A DNA stretch of 64,000 bases from Setomelanomma holmii (taxonomy: Eukaryota > Ascomycota > Dothideomycetes > Pleosporales > Phaeosphaeriaceae). The position numbers were made by a program, and so were the translations under genes. The notes under the pieces are model-generated. The model was not told the origin of the DNA, searched no databases, and saw nothing but the letters and a program-made list of their open reading frames with translations. The DNA lies in contig ML978161.1 in NCBI GenBank assembly GCA_010015745.1, positions 186,001 to 250,000 of the forward strand, in the 5' to 3' direction. Positions 35,555 to 47,294 of this stretch are shown piece after piece (the stretch's first letter is position 1; each line of letters starts with the position of its first letter).

Positions 35555-38500
35555 TGTTGATAGATGGTCCAGATGCTAATGCTTGATGGTTCCGGATCTG
35601 CGCGCTCGCTAGAATGCAATGCGACTGAAGGAATTGAACAAGGGTTCAAGAATGGTTTGCCTCACTTTGAAGGCGACTAACCGAAGATCTGGCGGGAAAC
35701 GCGGGTGCTGCTCGTCTGGTGCAATGGACGAGAAGTGAAGTGGCAAGGTGAATTGAGATCCGGAGTAGATCGCGAAGAAGGCCTCGGAAGGTTGTGAAGT
35801 GTGGTGGGGCTTGATATTACTGAGGTATGGATAGTCGACGATGAGGTGTGGGCCCCGAAGAGCGTAAGGTTATAATATGGAAACCAACATGATGGAAGTG
35901 TAAGGTCGGCCCAGTTTGTGTATTAGTGGAAACTTGAGAACGTGTCAGGGTCGTGCAGGTCGTGGGTGCTTAATGTGGGAGGGTATACCTGGAGAGGATG
36001 ATGTAGGGCGACTTGTGGCAATCGCCGCAGGGCCGTGAACGGAGCCGAGGGTGAGTGTTGCTGATTTGCAGATGTTCGGCCGCTTGGCACGCACAGTTGG
36101 TCGCTGGCGGAGGTTTCGTAAGCCTGGCGTCCGCAGCGACAGCTGTGACAATGGCACGACGCGAGAGTGCTGCGGAGAAGCAGATGGGGGAGAGGGAGAA
36201 TTTGATGTTAGTACCTAGGCGGGTGGGTGCTCGGCACGTCGTAGTGCTAAACAGGTGGATATTCGGGCGCACTCCGCGGCTGGCGGCCAATACCACGCTT
36301 GGCTTTTGAAATATTGAACGTGCAGCTGCAGTGCTTGGAAGCGCTGGTCGTAATTTTCAGTACCACGGGCGCGGTGCGCAGTAGGACACGGCGAGATCAA
36401 GAAGAGTCTGGCGGGCACAGCTTGTTCTCGAAGGGCCTAATCATGACACAACTGGCGGCATGGGCTCGCTGACAGGCTCATTATCACTCAAAGCACTTTG
36501 CCCTTTGTTGCTCGCCGAGCATGTCAAATCGGTTCTTTGTCAGCTCGTCTAAGACGGAGTAGGATAATTCGATACGCGGTCGATACCGCCAGCAAACAGG
36601 TTTCGGGTCAAAGACGCAATTCTGGGGATGCGCAACGCTCCTTTCCGCACAAGCCTCGGAAACAGACCCTGATTGACATGCCGCGAAGCTGCGCTGGCGA
36701 ATGGTGGAGTCTGTTCCTTTGCTTCCCTCCAACCGCTGCACGTTGCGGGCATGCGACAGCGCGGAAAGACACGCGCTTGGACCGTCCGTCCGATGCTCGC
36801 TCATCCACACCTCACCCTCCTGCACTGCAAGCACATGCAGCAGCGCGGCATTCTCGCTCGTCTGCTGAACTGCAAGACTGCTGCAGTCTGCTTCTCTGGG
36901 TATCAGTGGCATCAGTTCAGCTCACCTCTGTGCTCTCATCGCCGCAATCTGGAGCTCCCCCGCCTTATGCTCACTGACAGACACCGCGGCCTCTCCTTCC
37001 CCACCAGCTCTTCACCACTTCTCACCGCTTCTCTTACCACTCCAAAGACCTCAGTAGGCATCTGTCATCTGACCGCTGGCCAGATGGCGCTATCTCTGGG
37101 ATTGCCCGTTTCATCAAACGAGCATCGTCCACTCTGCGCTGCGCTTCCCACATGCGTCGCCGCGCCATCGCATGCAGCGCCGAGCACTTGGGACGACCAT
37201 GTCCGGATTTTTGTTCGCTGAGCTGTGAGTATCCTTGCCAACTTCATTTCGACAGCAAGCGCCGCAGCCGGCTTGTCTGAGTCGCGAGTCGCGAGTGTCG
37301 TGCAGCATGCGGGGAAGCTTTTACCCTCACCACATCTCTGGAGGCTAGATTTGTCTTTGCTTTTTCGCCCTGCATTGTGTGTCGATTCCGTTACGATCAC
37401 AGCAAAAGGTAGTGTGGGAGGCATACAGCATCCGACGGAGTGTCGTCCGTGAAATTACCTTCCTCAGCAAATCTACGAGCATCCGGGAACCGTCCTCGCG
37501 GGTAAGAATTAAATACGGCCGAACTTTGACTAATTGTAACAAATGTCCTCATTGGGCTATCAGCCATGAATCCTGATGACGTCGGATTTGACCTCACCAC
37601 ACTTCGGCTCGCGCAGCAAGCTCGCACGAGAGTAGCCCTGGTTTGCACACCCCCATGGTCTTGATGATCGTTGTAGATGGGCACCGAGAAGTTTCAGAAC
37701 AAATGCATTGAAACTACGCTTCGCTTGGCGACGCCTTCAAAAATGCTTGGTAGCGGCATCTCCCTCGACAGCACCGCTCGTGTAACCTCCTTTCCAGTGT
37801 CTTGCATTCCGCTAAATTATGCCAGATCTCGGTCAAGCTATGCATTCGATTTCCGTCCAGTAGTCTTCAGACCGAATTATATCACATCTCAGCGTGCTGA
37901 GCATGATCAGCATGCCTCGGACTCCGTCTCGCAAAGCAACTCAGATGCCCGAGATCGCGGCCAAATTAGACAACGCAAGTCTTCGATAGCACCGCATTGG
38001 CTCACTATTGACCTCTGGCTACCCTCGAGGCAACCTCATACAATGCACTCTAACCTACCTCTCTGGCGGGTCATTTCAACCTCAACTTCGGCACCTCTCA
38101 CTTTCCCAAAGCAGAGCCAAGCATTCCACTCCCACCAATCTGCACAACCGTTTCCTTACTACCACACTGTACCACCCTCCCTTTTCTTTGCCTAGTCCTG
38201 TTGTTCAATCAAGTCACCCCCCATCGTCCTCCAGCCAAGCTTATACCAAGGCTCTGGGCATTGCGCCCATCGTCTCGTCGCCGCAGATCATCCGCGCGTC
38301 CTTGCCGCCGGGCCAAGCGTCGTACAGTAACGTCTCATCTGCCGATGCTGTCGAGATATGGCTGCGGTGCGTGGCGCATGAGACGTGTCAATTATTGATG
38401 TGCTGCTGCGGTGGAGGGATGGTGGAGTGAAGTGGTAGATGTCTGGCTTGGCGGGTTCAACACTGCCACTTCACAATTATTCGTTGCCAGTGATCTGGAG

Positions 38501-39356
38501 GGATGCGTAAGTTGCCGCGTAGTGATATTGCGCGGTGGTTGCGTCGATGCATGAACAACACTGGGGTTTGGAAACCTAGCTGCGCGACCATCTTGCTTGC
38601 TGTCCTCCACGCCAAGAGTATATACGTCTCTCTCATACCTCTACTACACATCTCTCTTGCAAGTCAAAACTAAAATCTTCCAATGTGATTTGGAAATGGT
38701 CGTGTCCCGCATCATACACGCCCGCCAGATCGTATGGTAATACCTAGCCATGCTCATCAACTCATCATTTGTGCTGTGGTGCCGTTCGGCGATTCCCATC
38801 CCATCTCCAAGAACACTGGCCTAGCCCCCTCTCCTTCCCTCCGCAATCACAAAGTATCACAGGCGAGATCATGCTATCCCCCTGATCAACGCCTAGTAGA
38901 TCCGGAAAGTTACACATGCCGTCTAGACCCAGCACACGTCCTTTCTGTGCTCTTAGCGTGGAGGACAGATATCACCGCCAAGAGCGGAAAGTGCCATCTA
39001 CCTAGGTCCAGTGTAGGTGCTCAATATCGAAGCAATATTGCACACGTGGTTCTTGCACCCCTTTTGTTGCTCGTGGAGGCCAAGCGGAGAGACAATGATT
39101 GTCGGATAGCGGGCACGACGTAAATACATTGAAGAGCATGAATGTAGCCGCGCCCCCAATGCTACATAGTGGCGCATACAAACATGCGGAAGATGCCGGC
39201 ATGGAATAGGTCAAGCGTTGAGTGATAATTGATACAAGCGAAGTTAAATCCCTAGGCAGCCGAAAGTCCTTTTGATCCTTGGAAGACCACGCCCGGCCCA
39301 GTCCTTAAGTATGCTCCTCAAAACGCCATGCTCAATGCCACACAGAACCTTTTGCA
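35555..39356. other. Long interval without a firm gene
   Basis: About 3.8 kb. The left part is the promoter and leader of the minus-strand gene ending at 35554: a TACTAAC branch (minus strand, 36207-36213) followed by a pyrimidine tract and CAG acceptor at 36170 looks like the 3' end of a 5'-UTR intron. Plus-strand pyrimidine-rich stretches at 36930-37040 and 38090-38230 look promoter-like but lead to no supported gene. A 172-codon ATG ORF (37677-38195, plus) lacks motifs and is not called. Confidence 0.4.
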
Positions 39357-40903
39357 CTACTCCGGCAGCTTGCCAAAATGACTCGGAATCGTCAATGGGC
39401 GTAACTCCTGAACATGATTTCCCAGCCGCTCAGCAGGGATTTGTAGTTCCTTCTTCCAATTCCCCTTCACAAAGTCCAGCGTTCTCGCAAAGACCAAATC
39501 TCGCTCTTTTCTCTCGTGCTTCGGTACAAACGTATTCGGAAACTGGGTCCACCCATGTCGGCATCCAGGCGCGTGCCAGACCTCCAGTCCGCCATTCTTG
39601 CTGCTCTGAGGCACCGACGAGCCAGCTGAGCCCCCTTGTTGGCCGTCCCAATCTCCATCTCGTCCGTCGCCGAAGCGTACGAAGCCGTTCCAGCCGCTCG
39701 AGTTCATTTTATCGACCCATATATCACTTTGTACGCCCAGAGTGTCTTTCTCGGGAAGGACCAGTAGGATGGCTGCGTTCTTCTGAACATTTTCGGGGTT
39801 AACGAGACCAGGGCTTGCTCGTGGGTGAGCGCGCAATTTCCTTGGGAGATATGTTGGTCCCATGATAGAAAAGAGGCCTGGCATTCTGGGCTTCTCCACG
39901 CGCTTGTCATCGCCCCTCAACGCATTTGGCATGGGTCGCATCGGCCGTTCGTGGGGCAGTAGCCGAGCATCTAACGAAGGGTAGAATAGAAGTAGAGGTA
40001 GCATTCGAGGTTGCGCTTGTAGTGGGGGAAGAAGTGAGGGCCAAGGTTGGTTCACGTCGTCGAGTATGGTTGCGGCCCGGTTTGGTGGTACGAGGGGTGA
40101 CATGGTGTCTGCTGGCGAAGGGCCTCGTGTGAGCGAGCGAGAGTGGGTGGTAGTGGGCGAATTTAGAGCGAGGTCCGGACATGGAGGTACTGAAACTGCC
40201 ATGTTGAGCGCAATGTTGCCGCCGGCCGAGAAGCCAGAGATTGACAGTCGGGTAGGATCGAGGGTGATGTTGGTGACATATTCCAGGTGAGACGCCGCAT
40301 GCACTTTGTTCTTCTTTGCGAGGACCATCTCGCGGGACATTGAGTAATACCGCTGGATCTCCTCCCTGAGCACTCGACCTGCCTTTGACACTCCACTGGT
40401 GTCCAAGATGGCAGAGAGCACATCTTCAGCATCGTGAATAGCAGCGGGGAACTGGTGAAATGGTCCAATGCGGTAGGAGACACTGATGACCACAGCACCT
40501 AGTTCTCGCGACATCATCGAGGCATACGGCGCTTGCTCCAGTGGTGAGCCCATTATAAAGCCTCCTCCATGGAAGTCGAGCACGACTGGCACCTTCCACT
40601 CGCCTGTTGTTCTCCTCTCCTCGTCACCATTGCCCTCAAGATCGACCGGCTTCGGTGGTACGAAGACATATATGGCGATTACACTGTCTTTGCGGCTCGG
40701 TAGGGAGATCAGGAAGGGGTGCGGTCCCTTAGGTGATGTAAGGTGGAGAACAGCGAGCGGGACAAAGCGCGGGATCTGGACGAGGAAAGTCCGCCATCTA
40801 AATTCAACAATCAGCAAGCACAAGTATGTCCATCTTGAAGTACGTACTGTATGTGGAATGGTAGGCGAAAGAAGTACGCAATCGAATGCCAGGCACTACT
40901 CAT
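39357..40903 (-). CDS. Alpha/beta-hydrolase, HSL-type esterase/lipase
   Basis: Two exons, 40848-40903 and 39357-40797, joined across a 50-bp intron (GTACGT donor, GCTGAT branch, TAG acceptor), give 498 residues starting MSSAWHSIAYFF. The oxyanion-hole motif HGGGF is at residues 95-99 and the nucleophile elbow GFSAGG at 207-212 (Ser209). A C-terminal HGW (in CRHGWTQF) is the likely catalytic His region, with the acid probably in LVLPEKDTLG. These motifs mark the hormone-sensitive-lipase/carboxylesterase branch. A long Pro/Ser-rich insertion separates the elbow from the LLLFYPSLDARLL strand. The N-terminus is hydrophobic and may be a membrane anchor. Substrate unknown; such fungal enzymes hydrolyse short- to medium-chain esters. 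Confidence 0.88.
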
Positions 40904-41638
40904 CGTGTCGACGATGCTGAGGTCGACCTCTCAGCGCATTATCAAGGAGAAGGTCGCGTTCGTCCGTCTGCTGCAGGTCCTCGAATTGGATGCTGAGTGA
41001 GCAGGGCTGTGTTCACAAAAGTGCCCAAGGCGCGGAATGTTTGGCCAGCAGTGACGCGGAAGCGCGCGGGCACTGTCTCACGGGTGTGACGTCAGGCATG
41101 GGTGTTACGCGTGGAAATAACGACTGGTCAAATTGATGGTGCACAAGCGAACTGGTAAGTGCGCTTGTCGGAGGCGTCTGCGACATCCATGGATGCTGAG
41201 GCTCAAGTTTCAATCCTGGAATCCTGCTCGCTAAAGCTGGAAATCTTGGAAGTGGGAGGCTTGATACAAGCTCCACTTTGCCTCGGCATGCACCACTTCC
41301 GCTCCTCTTACCCAGAACGGTAACATCATAGATTCCGCGCCCTGAGATTGTTGATGATGCTGCCAGCAGCTTTGGAGAACGCGGGTAACGTACCCATAGA
41401 CTACGCGTGGAGATCGCGTCCACATCATTATACTCTACACCAAAGCATCTGCACGTTGTATTGTCACACAGCAGATCAATTGGACAATTCGGAGCAGGCG
41501 AGTTTGTCAGAGACAATAACATTGCCGCTTTGCGGCTTTTCAATTATCAAAGGCTGCTGAAGTAGCTAAGTTCCTTCGTCATCCCGGGCCGTCGTTCAAG
41601 CGTCCCAACCCCCCCATTACACTTCCATACTTCGTAGC
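40904..41638. other. Interval between esterase and MFS genes
   Basis: Contains the promoter of the minus-strand esterase and the 3' end of the minus-strand transporter. A 176-codon minus-strand frame (41013-41543) is open but has no recognisable features and overlaps the expected promoter; not called. Confidence 0.4.
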
Positions 41639-43379
41639 TTAGTAGACATAGCGGAAGTTGGGGTTCTCCTTGTCAGTCAAGTCATCAAATGCATGGGTAG
41701 TGCTAATGTCCTTGCCAAACTCGCGGTCCTTCTTGTTGTTGCGGTGCATCAAATTCCAGCGGAGGAACGCAATTACACAGACGAGAACGGAGTAGCAGCC
41801 CAAGTGGATGGACAAAGCCTTGCGGTAACGGGGCGCGTCGTTGTCAAAGAAGACTTGAGGACCGGTCGCATTTCCAGCGCACCATGCGAGGAAGTTCATG
41901 GTGATGCAGACGGACTTCTTGGTCTGGCCACCAACATTTCGTGTCAACATGGACATGCCGAGACCTTGAGCAGCCCAGAAGGTGAAGACAATCCAGTAAC
42001 TGATCAGCAGACCGGCCCTGGTTGAGTTGTTGGTGTTCTTGACAGTCATGATGACGATGGTGCCAATGAAGGATGGAATGATGAAGAGGCCCATGGTGAG
42101 CAAGTTCTGGTTCGTCTTCTTCGTCAACCAAGCGGAGCCCATGAGCGTGAAGATGATCACGGCACCAAGCACCATGGCGAGGAGCTGAGTCTCGAGTACG
42201 CTGAATTTCAAGCCGTTGATGATGATGTTGTAGAAAGCACCGAGGCCGGAGGTAGGCAGAGTCGTGCAAACCTGGATGAGCATGTAGCAGTAGGTCTGAG
42301 GGTCGAGAAGGGCCTCCTTGAGCTGATAGGCACGGAACTTCTTGTTCTGCAAACCAGTTTGGTTGCCTCTAACACGCTCAACCATGAGCTTCTTGTCCTC
42401 CTCGGAGAAGCACTTGGCTCGCATAGGAGAGTCTGTTAAATTGTTAGTTTGCTGCAATTCTCAGAAGTAATGACCAAGCATCTAACTTACCAGGAAGACG
42501 GATGAGAACGAAAATTCCCCAGAGAAATGAGACCAGACCGTAGGTGATGAAGATAGCCTGCCATGACCTGAGTTTTGCAGTACCAGGCTGGGGAACTCCA
42601 GCAGGGGTCTTGTAGCTGGGATGGTGGATCTGCGAGAAGGCGTAGGCAAGCAAGCCTCCGACGATCTGCTGGGCGCCGTTCATCATGTACCAGTAGTTGA
42701 CAACAGCCGCCTGCTCGCTACGCTTGTACCAGATGGAGCTCATGATCAGGAAGGCTGGCTGGCACACAGCTTCGAAAATACCGAGGAAAGTCCTGGCCGT
42801 GATCAGGGCGGGGAAGCTGAAGCAAGCAGCGTGGCAGCATAGGGTCGTGCTCCATAGCAGAACGTTGACGGCGAGGAATTTGCCGACCGGAACTCGCTGG
42901 ATAGTCCAATTGATTGGATATTCGACAATGAGAATGGCGATGTAGATACAGGTGGTAAGCCAACCCCACTGCAATGTGTTAGTAGAACACTCGTTTGGAT
43001 AAGATGAATGCAAAGTTCTGGGACTTACGTAGTGGTTCTGCTTCAAGATTGGAATGTCATTGCGGATACCCATGATCGATGAGAAAGACATAGTTCCCTT
43101 GTCCAGAGCTTGGAGGAAGTACGTGACGATCATGATGGGAAGCACACGTCTGTCGATGAGCTTCTTCAACCGCTTGTCCTCTTCCTCCGAGATGTGAATA
43201 GTCGCCGCATTGGCATCGGCATACTTTGCGACTTCCGCATCAACACGATCGTAGTTGAGATGGTCAACTTTCGCATCTTCTGCAGAAAGAACACGCTCAA
43301 CCTGGCCGATCTCCTTCTTATCTTCAGGGTACACCTCGGGGGCGGTGTGAGCAACCTCTTGACCGGCTCGGTTTGCCAT
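41639..43379 (-). CDS. MFS transporter, Dal5/anion:cation symporter type
   Basis: Three exons, 43029-43379, 42491-42968 and 41639-42432, join in frame to 540 residues. Both introns have GTAAGT donors and (G/A)CAG acceptors. A hydrophilic N-terminus of about 85 residues, containing EEEDKRLKKLIDRRVLP, precedes about twelve hydrophobic helices split by a hydrophilic loop (about residues 277-320). The signature stretches LDKGTMSFSSIMGI, WGWLTTCIYIAILIVEYP and FLGIFEAVCQPAFLIMSSIWYKRSEQ are typical of the Dal5/Tna1 family. Family members are plasma-membrane H+ symporters for organic anions and small metabolites such as allantoate, nicotinate, pantothenate or acidic sugars. The gene is divergent from the GH105 hydrolase, suggesting uptake of a pectin-derived substrate; this is inference. 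Confidence 0.92.
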
Positions 43380-44627
43380 CTTGATAGGACTTCCTGGATG
43401 TTGGCAAGGGAAAACAGTGTCTGATGAGGTAGGGAAAGGAAGACCTCTGGACTCAGATGAGCAGGCAAGAAGCGGAGTACTCGAGTAGATATTTCTACCC
43501 GTGTAGATTGCTCCGTCCGTGAACCCCAGTGCCCCAGGTCCCTGGACAGCTTACCCCATAGGGCCGGCCTGCTCCACAATCCTGGGATAATTCCCTGCGA
43601 CACAACGCTTGGCCACAGCGACGCCTCTTGCAAGCATCCCACCAGAGTTTAACGTAGGATCGTTGCGAGCAGCAGGGCGCCAACGTCGCATAACGAGTCG
43701 TTAGTTCCCCATAGTTTGCGAACCCCGCCGTCATGTCCTCTATTCAGAGTGCGGAGTGTGGAGGCACCCTAATGGAGCAACAAGATTTGTGGAGGTGCCA
43801 CCTCTTGGCTCATAACCACCTTTGGTAAATCATCGGCGTAATGCACACCGAACAGTGCTCCTGATGGGGTGGCAGGGCGCATGTGATGAGATAAGCTCGT
43901 GGGAGCGTCAGGCGAAGCTGCCGTTGCAGCATTCAAGCTGCTGGTGGAATATTTCCTCCGATTCCAGTTGGTGGCGGTTGGCCTCTTGTGCAGAGAGCCA
44001 TGAATCAGGCACGGCGGCCAGCGTTCCCCAGCGTCGGCTGCCCTGCCATGCCAGAGTTTACCGCGTATCCCCGGTTGGCTTTAGGTGGACTCGCTTTCGC
44101 GTTCAGGGTCGGTGTAGCATTGGCGAACATCGGTGCATTATCATGCGAGCGCGGTTGGTGGTTCCTTTCTGAGGTTGTGACCGACATTGATTGAGTCTTG
44201 GTGTTGAGGTTTTTGTGGAGAGGGACCGCCGCGACTTCCATCAACCCCGCGTTCTGACAACGACTCCACGTGGAGCCCCAGCATCCCCAGCCTCAGGGTC
44301 GGTGTAGGAATGAACGAAGTCGGCACAGCAGTTCACAAAAATGTGTTAAAGGTTTTGTTGCAAGGGGCATGTTCAAATGACGGTGCGAATGCATGGAGCT
44401 TCCCCCAAGATTTCGGTCCCGCGTCAACTTCAGCTACGGTGTATCTAGGACCCATAACATACCCACTTGCCACCGACGCGTGTGACCTGGCGCATTTTTC
44501 CATTATCTATCCCTCTGTCTAACTTCAAATTCTCGTTACCTCGAGCCTTGTTCCATTTCCCTCACTTTTTTGGAGTTTTGCACAACCATTGTATTTCAGG
44601 AAGCTCCGCGCCCCATCCACCTCCAAA
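43380..44627. promoter_or_regulatory. Shared promoter between MFS transporter and GH105 genes
   Basis: A 1.25-kb divergent intergenic region. It holds a 14-bp inverted repeat, GTAGA-tatt-TCTAC, at 43485-43498, about 106 bp before the transporter ATG, and a perfect 15-bp direct repeat (TCAGGGTCGGTGTAG) described separately. The GH105 side ends in a C/T-rich leader. Confidence 0.5.
44103..44307 (+). repeat. Direct repeat TCAGGGTCGGTGTAG in divergent promoter
   Basis: Perfect 15-bp copies start at 44103 and 44293, 190 bp apart. Each is preceded, some tens of bases earlier, by a related CCAGCRTTCCCCAGC/CCAGCATCCCCAGC block (about 44019 and 44277). This could be a local duplication or paired regulator sites. 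Confidence 0.5.
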
Positions 44628-45764
44628 ATGTCCTCCCTCACAATCAACGGTCTCACCAAAGACACAATCGACTCCAAAATCCGGCTTCTAACCCACAACC
44701 TCGTCAACATCAATGACACCACCGGCGAATTCCTGCTCAAACTGCCCGACGGCCGCATCATCGACACCAAAGGCTGGGACGGCTGGGAATGGACGCACGG
44801 CATCGGCCTCTATGGCCTTTGGCATTACTACACACTCACGGGCAGCCAGGAAACCATGGACATTATGCAAGCCTGGTTTACGCTGCAATTGGGCAAAGGC
44901 ACGACGAAGAACATCAACACGATGAGCCCGTTTCTGACACTCGCGTATTTGTATGAAGAGACGGGCGATAAGACTTTCGTGCCGTGGCTGGACACGTGGG
45001 CAGAGTGGGTCATGCATGGCCTGCCGCGGACAAAGTACGGTGGATTTCAGCACGAGACGTATGTGGAGTACAACAAGGATGAACTTTGGGACGATACATT
45101 GATGATGAGCGCATTGCCATTGGCGAAGATTGGCGTCGTGCTCAACCGTCCGGAGTACGTGGAGGAAGCGAAGAGGCAGTTTATGCTGCATTGTCAGTAT
45201 CTTTGCGATACGATGACAGGCTTGTTCTTTCATGGCTGGAAGTGGGAGGATGAAGGCGGGTTGGAGGTAGGACATAATTTTGCGCGAGCGAGGTGGGCGA
45301 GGGGGAATAGCTGGCTGACGATTGCGATTCCGGATTTCATTGAGTTGCTGGATTTGAAGGAGACGGATCCACTGAGGCAATTCTTGATTCATACGCTGGA
45401 GTCGCAGTGCGCGGCGCTGTTGAAGCTACAGGCGGAGAATGGCATGTGGCGCACATTGCTCGATATCCCAGTCTCCGAAGGAAGCTACGAGGAGGCTTCG
45501 GCGACTGCTGGATTCGCATACGGCATGCTTAAAGCGGTACGGAAACGGTACATTAGCGGCGAGGTGTATCAGGCAGCGGCTGTTAAGGCGATCAAGGCGG
45601 TCATTGAGCGGGTTGACAAAGATGGAGAGCTGCTGGAGGTGAGCTTTGGAACTGGCATGGGGCATGACTTGCAGCATTACAAGGACATCAAAATCACGAG
45701 CATGCCGTACGGGCAGGCGATGGCTATCATGGCACTGGGAGAATACTTGAGAGCGTTTATATAG
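44628..45764 (+). CDS. GH105 (YteR-like) unsaturated glycuronyl hydrolase
   Basis: An intronless 378-residue frame beginning at the ATG of CAAAATGTCC. The (alpha/alpha)6-barrel signature blocks of family GH105/GH88 are present: GWEWTHGIGLYGLWHYY (residues 52-68), DELWDDTLMM (151-160; Asp155 or Asp156 is the expected general acid), FHGWKWEDEGG (201-211), WARGNSWLTIAI (223-234), ENGMWRTLLD and SYEEASATAGFAYGM. The enzymes cleave the 4,5-unsaturated galacturonyl or glucuronyl residue left by polysaccharide lyases, typically on rhamnogalacturonan fragments, by hydration of the double bond. There is no signal peptide, so the enzyme should be intracellular and depend on uptake of oligosaccharides. 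That fits the divergently transcribed transporter next door. Confidence 0.92.
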   Translation: MSSLTINGLTKDTIDSKIRLLTHNLVNINDTTGEFLLKLPDGRIIDTKGWDGWEWTHGIGLYGLWHYYTLTGSQETMDIMQAWFTLQLGKGTTKNINTMSPFLTLAYLYEETGDKTFVPWLDTWAEWVMHGLPRTKYGGFQHETYVEYNKDELWDDTLMMSALPLAKIGVVLNRPEYVEEAKRQFMLHCQYLCDTMTGLFFHGWKWEDEGGLEVGHNFARARWARGNSWLTIAIPDFIELLDLKETDPLRQFLIHTLESQCAALLKLQAENGMWRTLLDIPVSEGSYEEASATAGFAYGMLKAVRKRYISGEVYQAAAVKAIKAVIERVDKDGELLEVSFGTGMGHDLQHYKDIKITSMPYGQAMAIMALGEYLRAFI

Positions 45765-46029
45765 GACGAGAAGAGAACAAACTTAACGAAAGTCATGATT
45801 GATGCAATATCTGGTGACACGAACCAGAAGTCTTGGATGAGGCAAGCTTTTTCAATATTGAACTCAATCTACCCACATCAGCGTGACCACATTGACACGA
45901 GACGAGAACAGCACATTTGCTGAGAATGACCATACTGTGAAGGCACGACAACATGCTGTATGCTCAGAGCCGGCATGGATTCTTTCGGTGTGAAGTATGC
46001 GCTCCACAATACATAGAACCGGCCTCACT

Positions 46030-46746
46030 TCACGCTCCAGAGCGGCTGTTGGAGGCGCGATGTGAGCAGTTGGTAGGGCTGAACAGGTCTCCAGGCTGGA
46101 ATTCAAAGATCAATTCCCAGCGGTCATCGCTCAAACGCTCATCGTCATCCTCCCAATCAAGTACTTTCCACTGCCGTCGCAGTGAAGGGCGCCAGCTGTT
46201 GCCATTAAAAGCGTTGTTAGTACGAAAGAAGATGTTCTGAACTACAGCCATTTCCACGTTGCCGAGCTCAGAGACAGATTCGCTCGCTCGATTTTCTTCC
46301 CGGATCCTTGCTTCCCGCCAATTGTTGTCCGTGATGTAGGGCGTATTAAGGATGATCCGAAGCTCTTTGAGCCTGTGCTCTGCATTCCAGATGTCTCGAA
46401 AGTGCGACTGCAATGGCTCGAGAAGCGCATTTACATCGTCTGCGTAGGCATATAGTGCAATTCGCCGAATTTGCCTCATCAAGTCATTTTCCAGGTTGAA
46501 CATACGGTTCAGCCATTGACCTGGACGACTGTTTGAACGGTGGCGTTGCCAAAAGTTCAAGACATGTATGTTCTCTCGAAAGGCGATGGTTCTGGCTTCT
46601 TGGCTCATGCGGCGACAGGCTAGTCGCGGTGCTGCCAGCACTGACGAGAGTGGTATTGGGTCATCGTCATCAGGATAGTCGGGCGGCGCTTCGTAGTTGG
46701 GCGAAAATGCTATGTGGTACACCTCGTCTCGAAGCTCTCGAGGCAA
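46030..46746 (-). CDS. F-box-like/2EXR-type fungal protein, start unresolved
   Basis: The coding frame ends at 46030 and is open leftward on the minus strand to 46809. The N-terminal block SPFFSRLPRELRDEVYHIAF resembles the F-x-x-LP-x-E-x-R-x-x-I-Y/W start of fungal F-box-like and 2EXR-type proteins. A middle segment (PRLACRRMSQEARTIAF) is also typical, and the C-terminal half is WD/E-rich (WKVLDWEDDDERLSDDRWEL). No ATG is present before the LPREL block; the frame begins right after a TAG that could be a splice acceptor, so a short first exon is probably missing. The coordinate given starts at the Leu codon of LPREL. Such families are highly expanded in ascomycetes and mostly uncharacterised. 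Confidence 0.65.
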   Translation of the reverse strand: MPRELRDEVYHIAFSPNYEAPPDYPDDDDPIPLSSVLAAPRLACRRMSQEARTIAFRENIHVLNFWQRHRSNSRPGQWLNRMFNLENDLMRQIRRIALYAYADDVNALLEPLQSHFRDIWNAEHRLKELRIILNTPYITDNNWREARIREENRASESVSELGNVEMAVVQNIFFRTNNAFNGNSWRPSLRRQWKVLDWEDDDERLSDDRWELIFEFQPGDLFSPTNCSHRASNSRSGA

Positions 46747-46809
46747 CCTGCTGAAGAACGGTGATTGCGCCTGGCCATTGTCATGCTCCTGATGCTCGGA
46801 GGCCGAACC

Positions 46810-47294
46810 CTACTAGGCTTCCTGACGCTGGCGGATAGGGAGCATAGGCTGCATGGCTGTTTGCTGCTGGGCAACGAGGCGGGAGCGTGCGTGGAGCGAA
46901 TGCGGCTGTGGACTGTGAGAAAGATAGCGATGGCGAGCTGAATTGCTCCAGGCAGAAATCAACGATGGAGGAGGCTGTACGCGCGGAGCCTAGAAGGTGA
47001 GGCTGCACAAGGCTGACAGGTCTGAGCTTTGTCTGAGCTTCGAGAGTCGTTCCCGGAGGCCGTCGAGTGCGGGCAGTCGCAATTAACGTACTGCGAAGGT
47101 GCGCCAATGTAGTCTACAGCAATATCACGCCATGCAAACATTCTACAAGCAAAAGCACAATCATCGCTGCCGCCCTTCGCCGGGGAAGGTGGTTGCTGGG
47201 AAAGAGCGTTTCGGGGCGGTGAGGCTGAGTTTGGCAGGGTACCCCGCTCTGATTGGCAGGCGGCAGCTTTCTCTGCGTTTCTGCCGCTCTGTCT
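46810..47294. promoter_or_regulatory. Intergenic region, HSP90 promoter side
   Basis: Lies between the minus-strand F-box-like gene and plus-strand HSP90. It may include the missing first exon of the former. No supported reading frame. Confidence 0.4.

Noticed and set aside
37677..38195. 172-codon plus-strand ORF with ATG
   Set aside because: No motif, atypical composition, no splice or promoter evidence; lies in a pyrimidine-rich, promoter-like region.
41013..41543. 176-codon minus-strand ORF between esterase and transporter
   Set aside because: No recognisable feature; covers the expected promoter and 3' regions of flanking genes.
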